The notes under the pieces were generated by a model that searched no databases, had not been told where the DNA came from, and saw only the letters and a program-made list of their open reading frames with translations. A stretch of DNA of 40,673 bases, taken from positions 1 to 40,673 of the forward strand of contig WTGV01000050.1 of assembly GCA_011525295.1 (NCBI GenBank), given 5' to 3'. This DNA is from Pseudomonadales bacterium (lineage in GTDB: Bacteria; Pseudomonadota; Gammaproteobacteria; Pseudomonadales; Azotimanducaceae). The position numbers and the translations under genes were made by a program. Each line of letters begins with the position of its first letter. Position 1 is the first letter of the stretch. Below, in pieces: positions 1 to 9,765 of the stretch.

Positions 1-1881
1 GTACTAGTAGTACTCTACTACACGTTACCCTTAGGAGACGCTGATCCTACGGTTGTTTCTGAAGAAGATACTTCGACGATCGCAGAGAATGTCGAGGATA
101 GTACGCCGATACCGAGTCCAGGGAGTCATCCGACGGGTTCATACGAAGGTGAATCATTAGCAGACATTTTCACCAAATATTCGACAACCTTTGATGTATT
201 TGCTGCTCTATATTCCTTGGTTTCGCGATCCGACGAAGAAATGCTAGTCGATTTATTCAATGAATCATTGACCCACGAATACAGCGAGTCCGAAGATTCC
301 AGGATTCCGGCTAGCATCCGTAGGACTATACTCTCTCGACTGATACACGTCAACGCAGAGGTAGCTAGTTCGCTATTTCTCGATCTTGAATCCGATCAAC
401 AAACTGCACTCTCCTACAGTATCGCGCGTGAGTGGGCGAGCTTTGATCTCGACCGTGCTGTAGACTTCGTCACGAGTTTGGCTGATAACGTTCAGTTTGG
501 GGCTAACCGAGGTATTCTGGACTTAAATCAAACCCTTCCTATCAACGAGTTGAGAACATTGGCAGATCGTCTTGGGGACACTGGCTACGTACAAAGCCTT
601 TTAACTCGGAACATGCGAGAGTCGGATGCGGAAAATCCAGCAGAGGCTTGGGCAACGCTCTCTGCTGACCCCGACTCGCTAACCGAAGATAACTGGCCTC
701 GAATTAACAATATAGTTAGTGCTTGGATAAAAGAAGACGGCGTGGTCGTTTTAGACACTGTGACAGCCGAGATTGAAGACGAGGAACTCAAAGAACAAGT
801 CATTCGACGAGGTTTAGATACTCTCACCGAAGACGACCCAGAAGCCGCTTTCGACTACGCATTGCAGTTCGAACCCGACGGCGGTGGTGGACTGTTTGAT
901 ATGAGCTATAACCCCCACATGTTTTCTGTCCTGTACGCATGGGTTAGAGAGAGTCCGATAGATGCGTTGAACAAAGTATTAACCGTCGATTCAACTTCAC
1001 AAAGAAACGAGTACATCGATGACGTGTTTAGTTATTGGGCGCGAAGCGACACTAGAGAGATGGTGGACTCGATACCACAACTTCCTTCTGAGGTTCAGGA
1101 TGTGGCTCGAGTACATGGTATTTCTCAGTTTTCTCGAGAAAATATCGACGATGCATTATCACTTTTTGACGACATTGAGAACGATTCGAAAAAGAGGCAA
1201 GCAGCCATGAACATTGCGTTCTCTTGGGGTGAAAAAGACCCCGAGGCCGCACTGAATTGGGCACAGACCAACCCGAATACGGAATCTATTAGGTCCCAAG
1301 TAACGAGTACGATGTTAACCTCCCTAGCGAGTAAAGACCCCGAGAAGGCATTTAATATTGCACTGGAGCTTCCGCTCAATGAAGATGGTGTAGGGCTTGA
1401 AGCAAGTGTCCTAGCAACTTTGGCGTATACAAACGTCGACAAAGCGTTAGCACTGCTTCCCAAAGTTCGCGCAGGGACGTCTCAAAAAACTGCTTATACG
1501 GGTGTTGGTGGTGGCTTAGCTATGAATGGTAGAATCACGGAAGCTATCGAGCTCGGAAAAGAATTGCCTGAGGAAGATCAGCTGAATTACTACACAACAG
1601 TTGGTGCAATGTCGTTATCAGGTTCCATGTTTTCTGGGCTCACAGGTAGCGAATCCGAACACGACGTGTTCGCAACGCTTGATGCCATACCCCTCGAAGA
1701 AGCTCGTTCCCAGGTTGCCTTACAAGCAATAATTATGGATCAATTGAGTGATTCCTACAGCGATGAAGAAATCGAGTCATTGAAGGAATACATTTCCGAA
1801 GAAGACATGGAAGAGTTAGAGGAAGGGCTGGAACAAATGGAGTCAATGCCGATTCCTACTATGCCATTCTTCGGTCTCTAA
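1..1881 (+). CDS. Membrane-anchored extracytoplasmic helical-repeat protein, 5' end outside window
   Basis: The reading frame is open from base 1 to the stop at 1879-1881, giving at least 626 residues; the true start lies upstream of the window. The first residues (VLVVLYYTLPLG) look like the end of a membrane segment, followed by a Ser/Pro/Asp/Glu-rich spacer to about residue 45, so the body is probably outside the inner membrane. The rest is acidic and alpha-helical, with recurring units such as DPEAAFDYA, DPEAALNWA, DPEKAFNIA and VDKALALLP spaced about 30-45 residues apart, as in HEAT/TPR-like solenoid proteins. The C terminus is strongly acidic (about residues 575-610) and ends in a Pro/Met/Phe tail. 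There is no catalytic motif. A scaffold or protein-binding role is inferred. An internal TTG at 217 could be mistaken for a start, but the in-frame sequence upstream reads as protein. Confidence 0.8.
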   Translation, partial: VLVVLYYTLPLGDADPTVVSEEDTSTIAENVEDSTPIPSPGSHPTGSYEGESLADIFTKYSTTFDVFAALYSLVSRSDEEMLVDLFNESLTHEYSESEDSRIPASIRRTILSRLIHVNAEVASSLFLDLESDQQTALSYSIAREWASFDLDRAVDFVTSLADNVQFGANRGILDLNQTLPINELRTLADRLGDTGYVQSLLTRNMRESDAENPAEAWATLSADPDSLTEDNWPRINNIVSAWIKEDGVVVLDTVTAEIEDEELKEQVIRRGLDTLTEDDPEAAFDYALQFEPDGGGGLFDMSYNPHMFSVLYAWVRESPIDALNKVLTVDSTSQRNEYIDDVFSYWARSDTREMVDSIPQLPSEVQDVARVHGISQFSRENIDDALSLFDDIENDSKKRQAAMNIAFSWGEKDPEAALNWAQTNPNTESIRSQVTSTMLTSLASKDPEKAFNIALELPLNEDGVGLEASVLATLAYTNVDKALALLPKVRAGTSQKTAYTGVGGGLAMNGRITEAIELGKELPEEDQLNYYTTVGAMSLSGSMFSGLTGSESEHDVFATLDAIPLEEARSQVALQAIIMDQLSDSYSDEEIESLKEYISEEDMEELEEGLEQMESMPIPTMPFFGL

Positions 1882-2684
1882 CCAATTTTCGACAAATCTC
1901 TAAACATGTCCGGTCATAGAGATCTGTGCCCTTCTGTTAGCACTTGATTGAATGTTTTGAAAAAAATTGCTTTGCTCGTTTGCAACACCACGCGATCCCA
2001 ATCACGATTTCTACTGTACTAGTATCGCTACCATAGAGGTGATTCATCGAATGTACTTTGTCGAGCAGTAGTGACTGATTCACAGTCTTCAATTCGATAA
2101 GTCCTCGGCTAAATGTCACTCTGTAGGTCGCTGAATGTCATTTTGTGAGTCGCTGAATGTCAAATTTTTTTTCGCTAATTGTCAGTTCATTCTTGTAGCC
2201 GAACGAGAGTTCGACTTTTGTTTAGCAAAACGCGCCCTAACAAAATCATATCCGATTCATACTTAGACACTGTTAGTCTAGTACTCGAACAAAAGCCGTG
2301 AGTTCAACTGGTAATTTCGAATGTTGTCAAACAATGAGTCGTGGTTCCGGTCGGTCCTTTGCAAAAATGAACGACATAGGCTCAGTACGTCATACGGAAA
2401 TACAAGACTAGGGGAGTGCAATCGTAAGAGTTAGTACTGCGAACACATCTATGAAATAGTTCACAGTTGCGACTTCACAACGTGACGGCCGTGGCTTAAA
2501 AGAATTTCTACCAATGGGTGTGGAAACTCCACGTCTTCTGTTTGCTTAAAATGACTGACGGAATAGATTAAGTTCGTCTTTGTGTTTGAGTTGCCAGATT
2601 GCCTCTTCATTACTCTGACCACAAAGTGTTTCAAACCCAATCTAGACCAAAATCACTCTATCGGTTAATACCTGCAGGAAGTCT
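1882..2684. other. Long intergenic region without a convincing gene
   Basis: About 800 bases separate the repeat protein from the outer-membrane protein. I see no open frame with protein-like composition. The recognisable content is the phased 22-bp array at 2108-2184. A weak inverted repeat (1896-1902 with 1917-1923, 14-base loop) follows the upstream stop codon but has no T-run. The stretch from about 2200 to 2640 shows nothing I can assign; it must contain the promoter of the downstream gene unless that lies further upstream. Confidence 0.6.
2108..2184 (+). repeat. Four phased copies of an 11-bp word at 22-bp period (transposon-end-like array)
   Basis: The word gctRaWtgtca occurs at 2108-2118 (gctaaatgtca), 2130-2140 (gctgaatgtca), 2152-2162 (gctgaatgtca) and 2174-2184 (gctaattgtca). 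The step is exactly 22 bp each time, about two helical turns, so all copies face the same side of the DNA. The sequence between the words is less conserved. Direct arrays of roughly 20-bp units with a TGTCA core are typical of the transposase-binding ends of IS21-family elements and of TnsB/TniA-type (Tn7, Tn5053, type V-K CAST) transposons. That assignment is by resemblance only: no transposase gene and no matching opposite end was seen in this window. A regulator-binding array is the alternative. Confidence 0.7.
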
Positions 2685-3920
2685 ATGCAAAAACGAATCG
2701 CTATCTTTCTTTTGATCTGTGCTCTTGGATGGGTTATCGCTGTTGGCGCAAAAGCTCCTAGTGAGGGCCTTAGTGCCGAGCTCAGACTTCGGTACGAAAC
2801 AGCAGAAGATTCTGTGAATGACGATGCCAATGCCTATACCGGACGTCTTGCGTTGAAATGGGTCGTTGGGAATGGCATGATTCGACCCGTAGTAGAAGTA
2901 GAGCACATATCTGCGTTCTTGGGCGAGGAATACAACGATGGTGGTGCAAATAGAAAGTCACAATATGCCGTGATCGCAGACCCAGTCGGAACTGAAATCA
3001 ATCAACTCTATGTACACATCGGTGCTGATGAACCGTGGGAGTTATTGCTTGGCCGGCAGGAACTAGCACACCGTGCCTACCCGTGGCAACGTTATGCAGG
3101 AACCGTTTCGTGGCGGCAAAACGAACAGACGATGGATGCAATCGCATTGCGCTATCCATTTAACGAAAAGTTTGAGTTCCACGGCGCTTACATCATGAAC
3201 GTCAATCGTATATTCGGCGAGGACAATCCAAATCCAACCCGAGCCAATTTTGAACTAGATGGCTTAATGCTCACCAGCAACGTGAAAGTTCAGGAGAACA
3301 TTGATCTTGATTTGTTTATGTTTGATCTTGCTTTTGATGAAGCCACTACGCTTTCTAGCCAGACGATTGGCTTTCGAGTCGATGGTACTTGGACAACGAA
3401 TACAGACTTCGATTTTCTCTACTCTGGTGAGTTTGCTTGGCAACAACCGGACACAGAAATGTTCGACGATACCAGTTATCGCATGCTCTCCGCGGGGATA
3501 ACGACGAACGGTCATACCCTCAAGTTTAAAAACGAGCTTCTCAGTTCCGGTAACGGTAATGCGTTTCAGACTCCGTTAGCAACTCTACACATTCATCAAG
3601 GTTGGGCAGATCGGTTTCTAAGCACACCTGCCGAGGGTGTTTCAAATACTTCGATAAACGCAAGCGGTAAGTTGTCGGAAGTGAAATATACGTTGGAGTT
3701 CAATACCTATTCTTCCGATGAAGGTGGATATGATTTCGGCACCGAATTTGGCGCGATGCTTTCTTATAGTTGGCCAAATGAGAGCAGATTTTTGGCGGGC
3801 TGGAGTATGGGTGGAAAGTTCACGGCGTTCAGTGCCGACACTGGTAATGTAGACGGCACATCATTCAACGACGTGACCAAGTTTTGGTTTTGGTTCCAAA
3901 GAAAATTCACCCTCGACTAG
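2685..3920 (+). CDS. Outer-membrane beta-barrel protein, alginate-export/porin-like
   Basis: The 411-residue product begins with a clear Sec signal peptide (basic MQKR, hydrophobic core, cleavage near VGAKA at about residue 24). The mature part has alternating hydrophobic/polar short strands, many aromatic residues, and barrel-like segments such as LSAELRLRYE and ELLLGRQEL. The LGRQE segment, with its surrounding arrangement of an early barrel strand and a conserved Tyr/Trp/Arg-rich stretch (YPWQRYAGTVSWRQNEQT), resembles alginate-export-type and related uncharacterised gammaproteobacterial porins. It should reside in the outer membrane; the substrate is unknown. The start is ATG at 2685 with AGGAAG at 2676-2681, a rather short spacing. 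It stands alone after a long intergenic region and converges on the neighbouring minus-strand gene. A short perfect hairpin (3919-3923 with 3928-3932) overlaps its stop codon. Confidence 0.8.
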   Translation: MQKRIAIFLLICALGWVIAVGAKAPSEGLSAELRLRYETAEDSVNDDANAYTGRLALKWVVGNGMIRPVVEVEHISAFLGEEYNDGGANRKSQYAVIADPVGTEINQLYVHIGADEPWELLLGRQELAHRAYPWQRYAGTVSWRQNEQTMDAIALRYPFNEKFEFHGAYIMNVNRIFGEDNPNPTRANFELDGLMLTSNVKVQENIDLDLFMFDLAFDEATTLSSQTIGFRVDGTWTTNTDFDFLYSGEFAWQQPDTEMFDDTSYRMLSAGITTNGHTLKFKNELLSSGNGNAFQTPLATLHIHQGWADRFLSTPAEGVSNTSINASGKLSEVKYTLEFNTYSSDEGGYDFGTEFGAMLSYSWPNESRFLAGWSMGGKFTAFSADTGNVDGTSFNDVTKFWFWFQRKFTLD

Positions 3921-3952
3921 CACGGTAGTGCTGGTAGGTGCCGGAGGACTAT

Positions 3953-4546
3953 TTAATGTGGTACTTCTGGTGGCCGTTCAATTATTACAAAGGCTGAATC
4001 GACCTCAGCTCTCTTCTCTGCCGCCTTGACGAACATCGCAGGATGTTTTTCAGCCGGTAATTCCAATATCGCGTAGCCGAGTTTGGGGTAAGCTTTACCA
4101 CTCTCAGCATCAGTTTCCTCAATCAACGAATCCAACTCGAAATAGTCGTGAAGGACGACTCTGACCTTATTCGTTAATCGCTGAAATTTCTTCTGTTTGG
4201 TATCAAATACCAAATGCACCGGTTCGTCAGACTCGACCTCCCAGTGAACTATTGGGTCATCGATGGTTCCTTTTTCGCGCGCTTCATATTTCACTTTGTC
4301 GTCTTCACTTTCAATCTCAATTTCAAATTCGTCAAGTTCAAAAGAGGATTTCGTAGCTTTTTCAATAACCGGTATCACCAAGAGATCGTGTTCTTCCTCC
4401 GGATCGAGTCGTATGGACTCCAATTTCTCTGTTTGAGTCCAGCCGCCGGCACAAGTGAACATCACTAGTAAAAAGCCCAAATATACCTGTAGAGGCAACA
4501 AGGGATTGATCGTTCGTTTCGATTGCTTCTCAGTTCGTACAGTCAT
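3953..4546 (-). CDS. Unknown secreted or membrane-anchored acidic protein downstream of nfuA
   Basis: The product has 197 residues. A basic N terminus (MTVRTEKQSKR) is followed by one hydrophobic segment at about residues 16-35, consistent with a signal anchor or signal peptide. It contains FTCAGG, but the residues before the Cys do not make a normal lipobox. The remainder is charged and rich in Asp/Glu, with alternating beta-like segments such as FELDEFEIEIE. I do not recognise a family. It begins 13 bases after the nfuA stop on the same strand, so it is probably co-transcribed with nfuA; whether that has functional meaning is unknown. Confidence 0.65.
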   Translation of the reverse strand: MTVRTEKQSKRTINPLLPLQVYLGFLLVMFTCAGGWTQTEKLESIRLDPEEEHDLLVIPVIEKATKSSFELDEFEIEIESEDDKVKYEAREKGTIDDPIVHWEVESDEPVHLVFDTKQKKFQRLTNKVRVVLHDYFELDSLIEETDAESGKAYPKLGYAILELPAEKHPAMFVKAAEKRAEVDSAFVIIERPPEVPH

Positions 4547-4559
4547 CTTTCTGTATCAG

Positions 4560-5147
4560 TTAGTAATATGCATTTGTGGTGATGGAATGATCTGTTGCGT
4601 CCTTAATCCCCGTCAAATCTGGAACCCTTGCTAACAATGTTGATTCCACACCCTGCTTCAATGTGATGTCGACAGCAGCACAGCCTTGACATCCCCCGCC
4701 AAACAATAAGACTGCGACGGTATCGTCAACTACTTCTACGAGCGATACAATTCCTCCGTGCGTTGCCAGATTTGGATTGATTTCACTATACAGTACGTAA
4801 TTGATTCGATCTTCGATCGGTGCGTCTGGTCCGACTTGAGGGACTCTAGAGTTGGGGGCACGGACAGTAATCTGACCACCCATGCGATCTTCACGAAAGT
4901 CTACTTCAGCATTCTCTAAGAATGGAATGCTACGTTCATCATACCAGACGGTAAAACCGTCATAGTGAAATGGTTGGTCTCCTTTATGTTGCTCACCTTC
5001 GCGGCAGTAAGCAATACAGGTTTCCGCGTTTGGTGTACCAGGCTCAGCTACAAAAATTCGTACTCCGCAACCGGATTCTTCCTTTTCAAGGAGTTTGACT
5101 AGATAGTCCTGAGCCGCTTGAGAAATTTTTACAACTGATTGTTCCAT
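4560..5147 (-). CDS. nfuA: Fe-S cluster carrier/biogenesis protein NfuA
   Basis: NfuA carries and delivers [4Fe-4S] clusters to apo-proteins in the cytoplasm. The 195-residue product has an N-terminal degenerate A-type carrier domain (from VKISQAAQDYLVKLL, with the conserved EPGTPNAE segment) and a C-terminal Nfu domain with the essential CxxC motif (GGGCQGCAAVD, Cys153 and Cys156; Cys149/152 in E. coli). The C terminus ends in AYY, matching the SYY ending of E. coli NfuA (191 residues). I chose the ATG at 5147 because it aligns with the E. coli start; an upstream in-frame codon at 5189 would add 14 residues without similarity. It is divergent from metH across about 300 bases, and the 197-residue unknown gene follows 13 bases downstream. 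Confidence 0.95.
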   Translation of the reverse strand: MEQSVVKISQAAQDYLVKLLEKEESGCGVRIFVAEPGTPNAETCIAYCREGEQHKGDQPFHYDGFTVWYDERSIPFLENAEVDFREDRMGGQITVRAPNSRVPQVGPDAPIEDRINYVLYSEINPNLATHGGIVSLVEVVDDTVAVLLFGGGCQGCAAVDITLKQGVESTLLARVPDLTGIKDATDHSITTNAYY

Positions 5148-5443
5148 ACATGTAATTATGGGATTTATATACTTAGGTTGAACATCCAAAATATATTTAT
5201 TGACAGGTCGTCGAAGTCACCAACGTGAACGCTTCTCGCTGTCCAGACGCCCCAATCCCAGAGTCCATACTGGTATTATACACATGTATTCAACCCAAAT
5301 ATGTAATTCCCGTAATTATCTATGTGAGCGCTAATTTGAACTAACAAGATTTATCAAATTACTTTCTGAAAACTTAAACTAGCAACCGTTACATCACTAA
5401 TCTTGAATATATTTGCTGCAAATTTTTCGCGCCCTATAGTTTT

Positions 5444-8400
5444 ATGACAACTCCATTGGAACAGTTTCTCAGAGAAAGGATTTTGGTTCTGGATGGTGCA
5501 ACAGGTACCATGCAACAACGGTTGAATCTAAGCGAGAATGATTTTCGCGGGTCTCGCTTTGCGGATCATCCTGTTGCGTTGAAGGGAAACGGTGATGTGT
5601 TATCCCTTACCTGTCCAGAGGTGGTTTTAGACACCCACTTTGCATTCCTAGATGCGGGCGCGGACATCATCGAAACCAATACGTTTTCTGGGAACCGAAT
5701 TTCGCAAGGTGACTACAACCTCGAGTCGTACGTATTTGAACTGAACTATGAAAGTGCTAAGTTAGCCCGACAAGCAGCTGATGATCGCACGACTCCAGAA
5801 AAACCACGATTTGTAGGTGGAGTTTTAGGTCCAACCACGCGATCAGCCAGTCTCTCCCCAGACGTGAACGATCCCGCTGCGCGCAACGTGCGTTTTACCG
5901 AATTAGTAGAAGTCTACGCAGAAGCTACAAGAGCTCTGATCAAGGGAGGTGTGGACTTCGTCATGATCGAGACGGTTTTTGACACGTTGAATGCCAAAGC
6001 AGCGATCTATGCAGTTCAGAACGTATTTGCAGAGTTTAATTCCACCTTACCGTTAATGATTTCCGGTACCATCACTGACGCGAGTGGTCGCACACTGTCA
6101 GGACAGACAAGTACTGCGTTCTGGTATTCGATCGAACACGCTCAACCGTTGCTAATGGGATTCAACTGTGCCCTTGGAGCTGAAGCACTAAGACCCTATG
6201 TCGAAGAAGTTTCTCAAGTAGCTTCGACGTTCACCACGGTACACCCGAACGCGGGTTTGCCGAATGAATTTGGTGAATACGACGACACACCAGAAGAAAT
6301 GGCTGAAATTCTCGGAGAAATGGTCGAGGCAGGGTTTTTGAACGTCGTGGGAGGTTGTTGCGGCACTACACCAGAACACACGAAAGCCATGTACGACAGA
6401 GTTCAAGGATGTGCTCCTCGAAATTTTGACAGTGCAAAAAAGACTCTCCGCCTGTCGGGGTTAGATCCAGTAGTGATTGATGAGGATTCTCTCTTTGTCA
6501 ACGTCGGAGAACGTACCAATGTAGCGGGCTCGCGAAAGTTCAAAGATCTCATCATGCGAGGCGCATTCGCAGATGCTTTAGAAATCGCAAGTGAACAGGT
6601 AGAAAACGGAGCACAGCTTATCGATGTAAATATGGATGAAGGGCTACTCGATGGCGAGAAAGCTATGCAGACCTTTCTTGATATGGTTGCCGGCGAACCC
6701 AACATTTCGCGAGTGCCATTGATGATTGATTCAAGCGATTGGGAAATCATTCTTACAGGACTGCAGAGCACTCAAGGCAAAGCCATCGTGAATTCCATTT
6801 CACTGAAGGACGGGGAGGAAGAATTTCTCGACCGCGCCCGTACATGTAAGCGGTTTGGTACGGCAGTAATCGTCATGGCTTTCGACGAAGAGGGGCAAGC
6901 CGATAGCTACGAACGGAAAGTCGAAATCATTCAAAGAGCTTACGACTTACTCGTGCGCGAAGCAGAGTTTGATCCATGCAACATTATTTTTGACCCCAAT
7001 GTGTTTGCGATCGCAACAGGTTTAGATGAACACCTCACTTACGGGATTGACTTCATTCGAGCTTGCCAATGGGTGACTGATAACTTACCACTTTGCCATA
7101 CTTCTGGAGGTATTAGTAATGTCTCGTTTTCTTTTCGTGGTAACGAAAGAGTTAGGGAAGCGATACACACTGTATTTCTCTTTCATGCGATAAAAGCGGG
7201 TCTTACCATGGGCATCGTCAATCCTGGTCAGCTCGGCAACTATGACGACATTCCAACTGAACTGAGAAATGTAGTTGAAGCTGCGGTACTCAACACAGAC
7301 CAGCAAGCAGGCGAACGGCTGTTGGAAGTCGCTCAACGATACTCCGGTAAAGCTAAACAACGTGAGACGGACACGTTAGCTTGGCGCGAGAATTCGGTCA
7401 ATGCCCGATTGGAATACTCCCTAGTACAAGGAATCTCCAAATTCATCATCGAGGACACTGAAGAAGCTCGTCAATCAGTCTCCCGCGCAATTGAAGTGAT
7501 CGAAGGTCCACTAATGGCAGGGATGGATGTCGTCGGAGATTTGTTTGCGGCTGGAAAAATGTTTCTACCTCAGGTTGTCAAAAGCGCGCGGGTTATGAAA
7601 CAAGCAGTGGGACACTTGGTTCCTTTCATCGAAGAAGAAAAAACGTCATCGGGCGAAGTACAAACAAAGGGTACGATCGTTACAGCTACGGTTAAAGGAG
7701 ACGTACACGATATCGGGAAGAATATTGTGGGAGTTGTATTACAGTGCAACAACTATCGAGTTATTGATCTTGGTGTAATGGTACCTGCTGAAAAAATTCT
7801 CGAAACTGCGCGTAGAGAAAAAGCAGACATCATAGGACTGTCCGGACTGATTACTCCATCGCTCAACGAGATGGTGCACGTAGCCAGTGAAATGGAAAGA
7901 CTCGGATTCACGATTCCGTTACTAATTGGTGGTGCTACAACTTCAAAGACACACACAGCAGTGAAAATCGATCCTGCGTACTCAGGTCCAGTGGTTTACG
8001 TTCCTGACGCCTCCAAAAGTGTTGGCGTCATGGCATCGTTACTGTCTGTTCAAGATCGAGTAATGTACGTCGATAGCATCAGTTCAGAATATCAAACGAT
8101 CCGAGAGCGTCGTAGCCAAGCGACAAAACGGGAGTATCGCACGATTGCAGAGGCAAGGGCTAATGGTTTACAATGGGATTGGAGCAACTACGCACCTCCG
8201 AAACCCCAATTTCTTGGGGTGCAACAAGTGGACCTTCCAACGATCGAAACGTTATTCCTTACGATTGATTGGGAACCGTTCTTCATGACGTGGTCCCTGG
8301 CTGGCAAATTTCCTCAAATACTCGAGGATGAAGTAGTCGGTAAAACGGCCCGAGAACTGTTTAACGATGCACAAGCATTCCTACAGAAGATTGTCGACCA

Positions 8401-9091
8401 AGATTTGATTGTTATCAAAGGAGTGATTGGATTTTGGCCGGCTAATCGAATCGGCGATGACATTGTGCTGTGGCGAGACGAAACAAGAACTGAAGAACGA
8501 CAGACTATCTGTCACGTCAGACAACAGCATGTACAGGAAGGATGCAATTATTGCCTCAGCGACTTTCTGGCTGAGACACCAACCGAAGACTATCTCGGTG
8601 GGTTTATCGTCACCGTAGATCAACACCCACGGACACGTCCTTTCGACGATGACTACGACCAAATCATGTTTAAAGCTCTAATGGACCGCTTGGTCGAGTC
8701 TTTTGCTGAATATTTACATCGCAAAGTCCGAGTGTATGACTGGGGCTACGATCCTAATGAATCTCTAACAAATGAAGAGTTAATCAAAGAAAAGTATCGA
8801 GGTATACGCCCAGCACCCGGTTACCCTGCTTGTCCAAATCACCAAGAGAAAGAACCTTTGTTTGAGTTGCTCCGTGCAACACACTTTACAGGTGCGTACT
8901 TGACGGAGAACTATGCAATGCATCCAGCTGCCACCATCGCTGGCTGGTACTTTTCACATCCTGAATCAAAGTACTTTAATGTGAAGGAAGTCCAGCTCGA
9001 TCAACTCCAGGATTACAGCAATCGTCGAGGCGCAGACATTGACGAGGTGTCAAAATGGTTAAGTTTCTCGACTTCAAATTTAGTCGGATAA
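5444..9091 (+). CDS. metH: Cobalamin-dependent methionine synthase
   Basis: MetH transfers a methyl group from 5-methyltetrahydrofolate to homocysteine through methylcobalamin. All four modules are present in 1215 residues (1227 in E. coli). The homocysteine domain has zinc ligands Cys242 (FNCALGAE) and Cys305/Cys306 ([10 protein letters not shown]). The pterin domain follows (from about residue 350, [14 protein letters not shown]). The cobalamin cap and Rossmann domain contain DVHDIGKN with the cobalt-ligand His755. The C-terminal activation domain carries the SAM-binding [12 protein letters not shown] segment. The start at 5444 aligns with E. coli MetH, but no Shine-Dalgarno sequence precedes it and a TATAGT hexamer ends only four bases upstream, so initiation may be weak or unusual. 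No cobalamin or SAM riboswitch is evident in the divergent nfuA-metH spacer. It converges with the 9270 gene. The genome must make or import B12. Confidence 0.98.
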   Translation: MTTPLEQFLRERILVLDGATGTMQQRLNLSENDFRGSRFADHPVALKGNGDVLSLTCPEVVLDTHFAFLDAGADIIETNTFSGNRISQGDYNLESYVFELNYESAKLARQAADDRTTPEKPRFVGGVLGPTTRSASLSPDVNDPAARNVRFTELVEVYAEATRALIKGGVDFVMIETVFDTLNAKAAIYAVQNVFAEFNSTLPLMISGTITDASGRTLSGQTSTAFWYSIEHAQPLLMGFNCALGAEALRPYVEEVSQVASTFTTVHPNAGLPNEFGEYDDTPEEMAEILGEMVEAGFLNVVGGCCGTTPEHTKAMYDRVQGCAPRNFDSAKKTLRLSGLDPVVIDEDSLFVNVGERTNVAGSRKFKDLIMRGAFADALEIASEQVENGAQLIDVNMDEGLLDGEKAMQTFLDMVAGEPNISRVPLMIDSSDWEIILTGLQSTQGKAIVNSISLKDGEEEFLDRARTCKRFGTAVIVMAFDEEGQADSYERKVEIIQRAYDLLVREAEFDPCNIIFDPNVFAIATGLDEHLTYGIDFIRACQWVTDNLPLCHTSGGISNVSFSFRGNERVREAIHTVFLFHAIKAGLTMGIVNPGQLGNYDDIPTELRNVVEAAVLNTDQQAGERLLEVAQRYSGKAKQRETDTLAWRENSVNARLEYSLVQGISKFIIEDTEEARQSVSRAIEVIEGPLMAGMDVVGDLFAAGKMFLPQVVKSARVMKQAVGHLVPFIEEEKTSSGEVQTKGTIVTATVKGDVHDIGKNIVGVVLQCNNYRVIDLGVMVPAEKILETARREKADIIGLSGLITPSLNEMVHVASEMERLGFTIPLLIGGATTSKTHTAVKIDPAYSGPVVYVPDASKSVGVMASLLSVQDRVMYVDSISSEYQTIRERRSQATKREYRTIAEARANGLQWDWSNYAPPKPQFLGVQQVDLPTIETLFLTIDWEPFFMTWSLAGKFPQILEDEVVGKTARELFNDAQAFLQKIVDQDLIVIKGVIGFWPANRIGDDIVLWRDETRTEERQTICHVRQQHVQEGCNYCLSDFLAETPTEDYLGGFIVTVDQHPRTRPFDDDYDQIMFKALMDRLVESFAEYLHRKVRVYDWGYDPNESLTNEELIKEKYRGIRPAPGYPACPNHQEKEPLFELLRATHFTGAYLTENYAMHPAATIAGWYFSHPESKYFNVKEVQLDQLQDYSNRRGADIDEVSKWLSFSTSNLVG

Positions 9092-9269
9092 CGTTGCGAG
9101 AATTCGAGATCGCTTCATCCAGCAACTGAATCAAGCTTTCCACATTCTTCGACACCGCAGCATTTGAAACACGATACCGGCCGGTCGTACTGGGGTGCGG
9201 TGCGAGAGCAAGTAGCACTTGCTAATCTGTATGTCTCGATCCTTAGATTGACCAGTCTATGTTCGCAAA

Positions 9270-9722
9270 TTAGTCTATGGGTGTAGCGATTACTAACACT
9301 GCTACCTCAGCATGTTTTGCAATGTCTTCAGCTGCGGGACGACGTTGATGGTCAAGTCTGACGTCCTTATACACGGCGTCCCCCGGAAATTCATTTAAAT
9401 GTTTCGTGAGTTCTGCAATCAAAAGTTCGGTATCGTCCACCACGACTTGAGTGTTCACCTTCAATACCGAGCCACGTACTACTAGCGAAACCTCCGAATT
9501 GTCTCGAAGATTCGGCCACCAACCTGCAGTTTTGTCCGTGAAGCATTTAATGGCTCCGTCGCGCTCCGCGTATCGAACTGGGATTTCATAGTGCTTGCCT
9601 GTCTTACGACCAACGTAACGGATTAACATGATGTTGTGACTGACGAACACGTGAAATGGTGAACGCAAAGAAACTCGCATCATGGGATTGATGACACAAA
9701 ACATGAACTCGGGTACTTTCAT
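9270..9722 (-). CDS. Split beta-barrel flavin/F420-type oxidoreductase-like protein
   Basis: The 150-residue product contains the signature of the deazaflavin-dependent nitroreductase-like (DDN) branch of the split-barrel flavoprotein fold. The segment LIRYVGRKTGKHYEIPVRY is followed by a turn and WWPNLRDNSEVSLVVRG, corresponding to the usual GRKSG...P....WY.NL..NPEV pattern. Members bind F420, FMN or haem-related ligands, or act in quinone or fatty-acid redox; the ligand cannot be told from this sequence. There is no signal peptide; the short hydrophobic N terminus (MFCVINPMMRVSL) is probably a helix of the fold. It lies 43 bases upstream of no co-directional partner other than the large barrel gene, whose start is on its far side; read on the minus strand, the barrel gene comes first and this one follows after 43 bases. 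Confidence 0.7.
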   Translation of the reverse strand: MKVPEFMFCVINPMMRVSLRSPFHVFVSHNIMLIRYVGRKTGKHYEIPVRYAERDGAIKCFTDKTAGWWPNLRDNSEVSLVVRGSVLKVNTQVVVDDTELLIAELTKHLNEFPGDAVYKDVRLDHQRRPAAEDIAKHAEVAVLVIATPID

Positions 9723-9765
9723 GGCTAAAACTTGTTGGTTCTCGACGAGTCTATGTTAACTTATT

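Noticed and set aside
1896..1923. Terminator after the first gene
   Set aside because: Seven-base stem with a 14-base loop and no following T-run.
1937..2119. 60-residue minus-strand frame next to the 22-bp array as a transposase remnant
   Set aside because: The translation shows no similarity I can recognise to IstA, TniA or TnsB motifs, and its start lies inside the array.
2108..2184. CRISPR array
   Set aside because: The conserved word is only 11 bp, the spacing is 22 bp with no unique spacers of normal length, and no cas genes are present.
5190..5443. Cobalamin or SAM riboswitch upstream of metH
   Set aside because: No B12-box-like or SAM-type conserved core seen in the spacer.
6403..6771. 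Antisense open frame in metH
   Set aside because: It lies fully inside metH, whose domains are intact, and has a Ser-rich shadow composition.
9176..9185. Palindrome accggccggt between metH and the convergent gene
   Set aside because: A 10-bp perfect palindrome without loop or T-run; may be chance.
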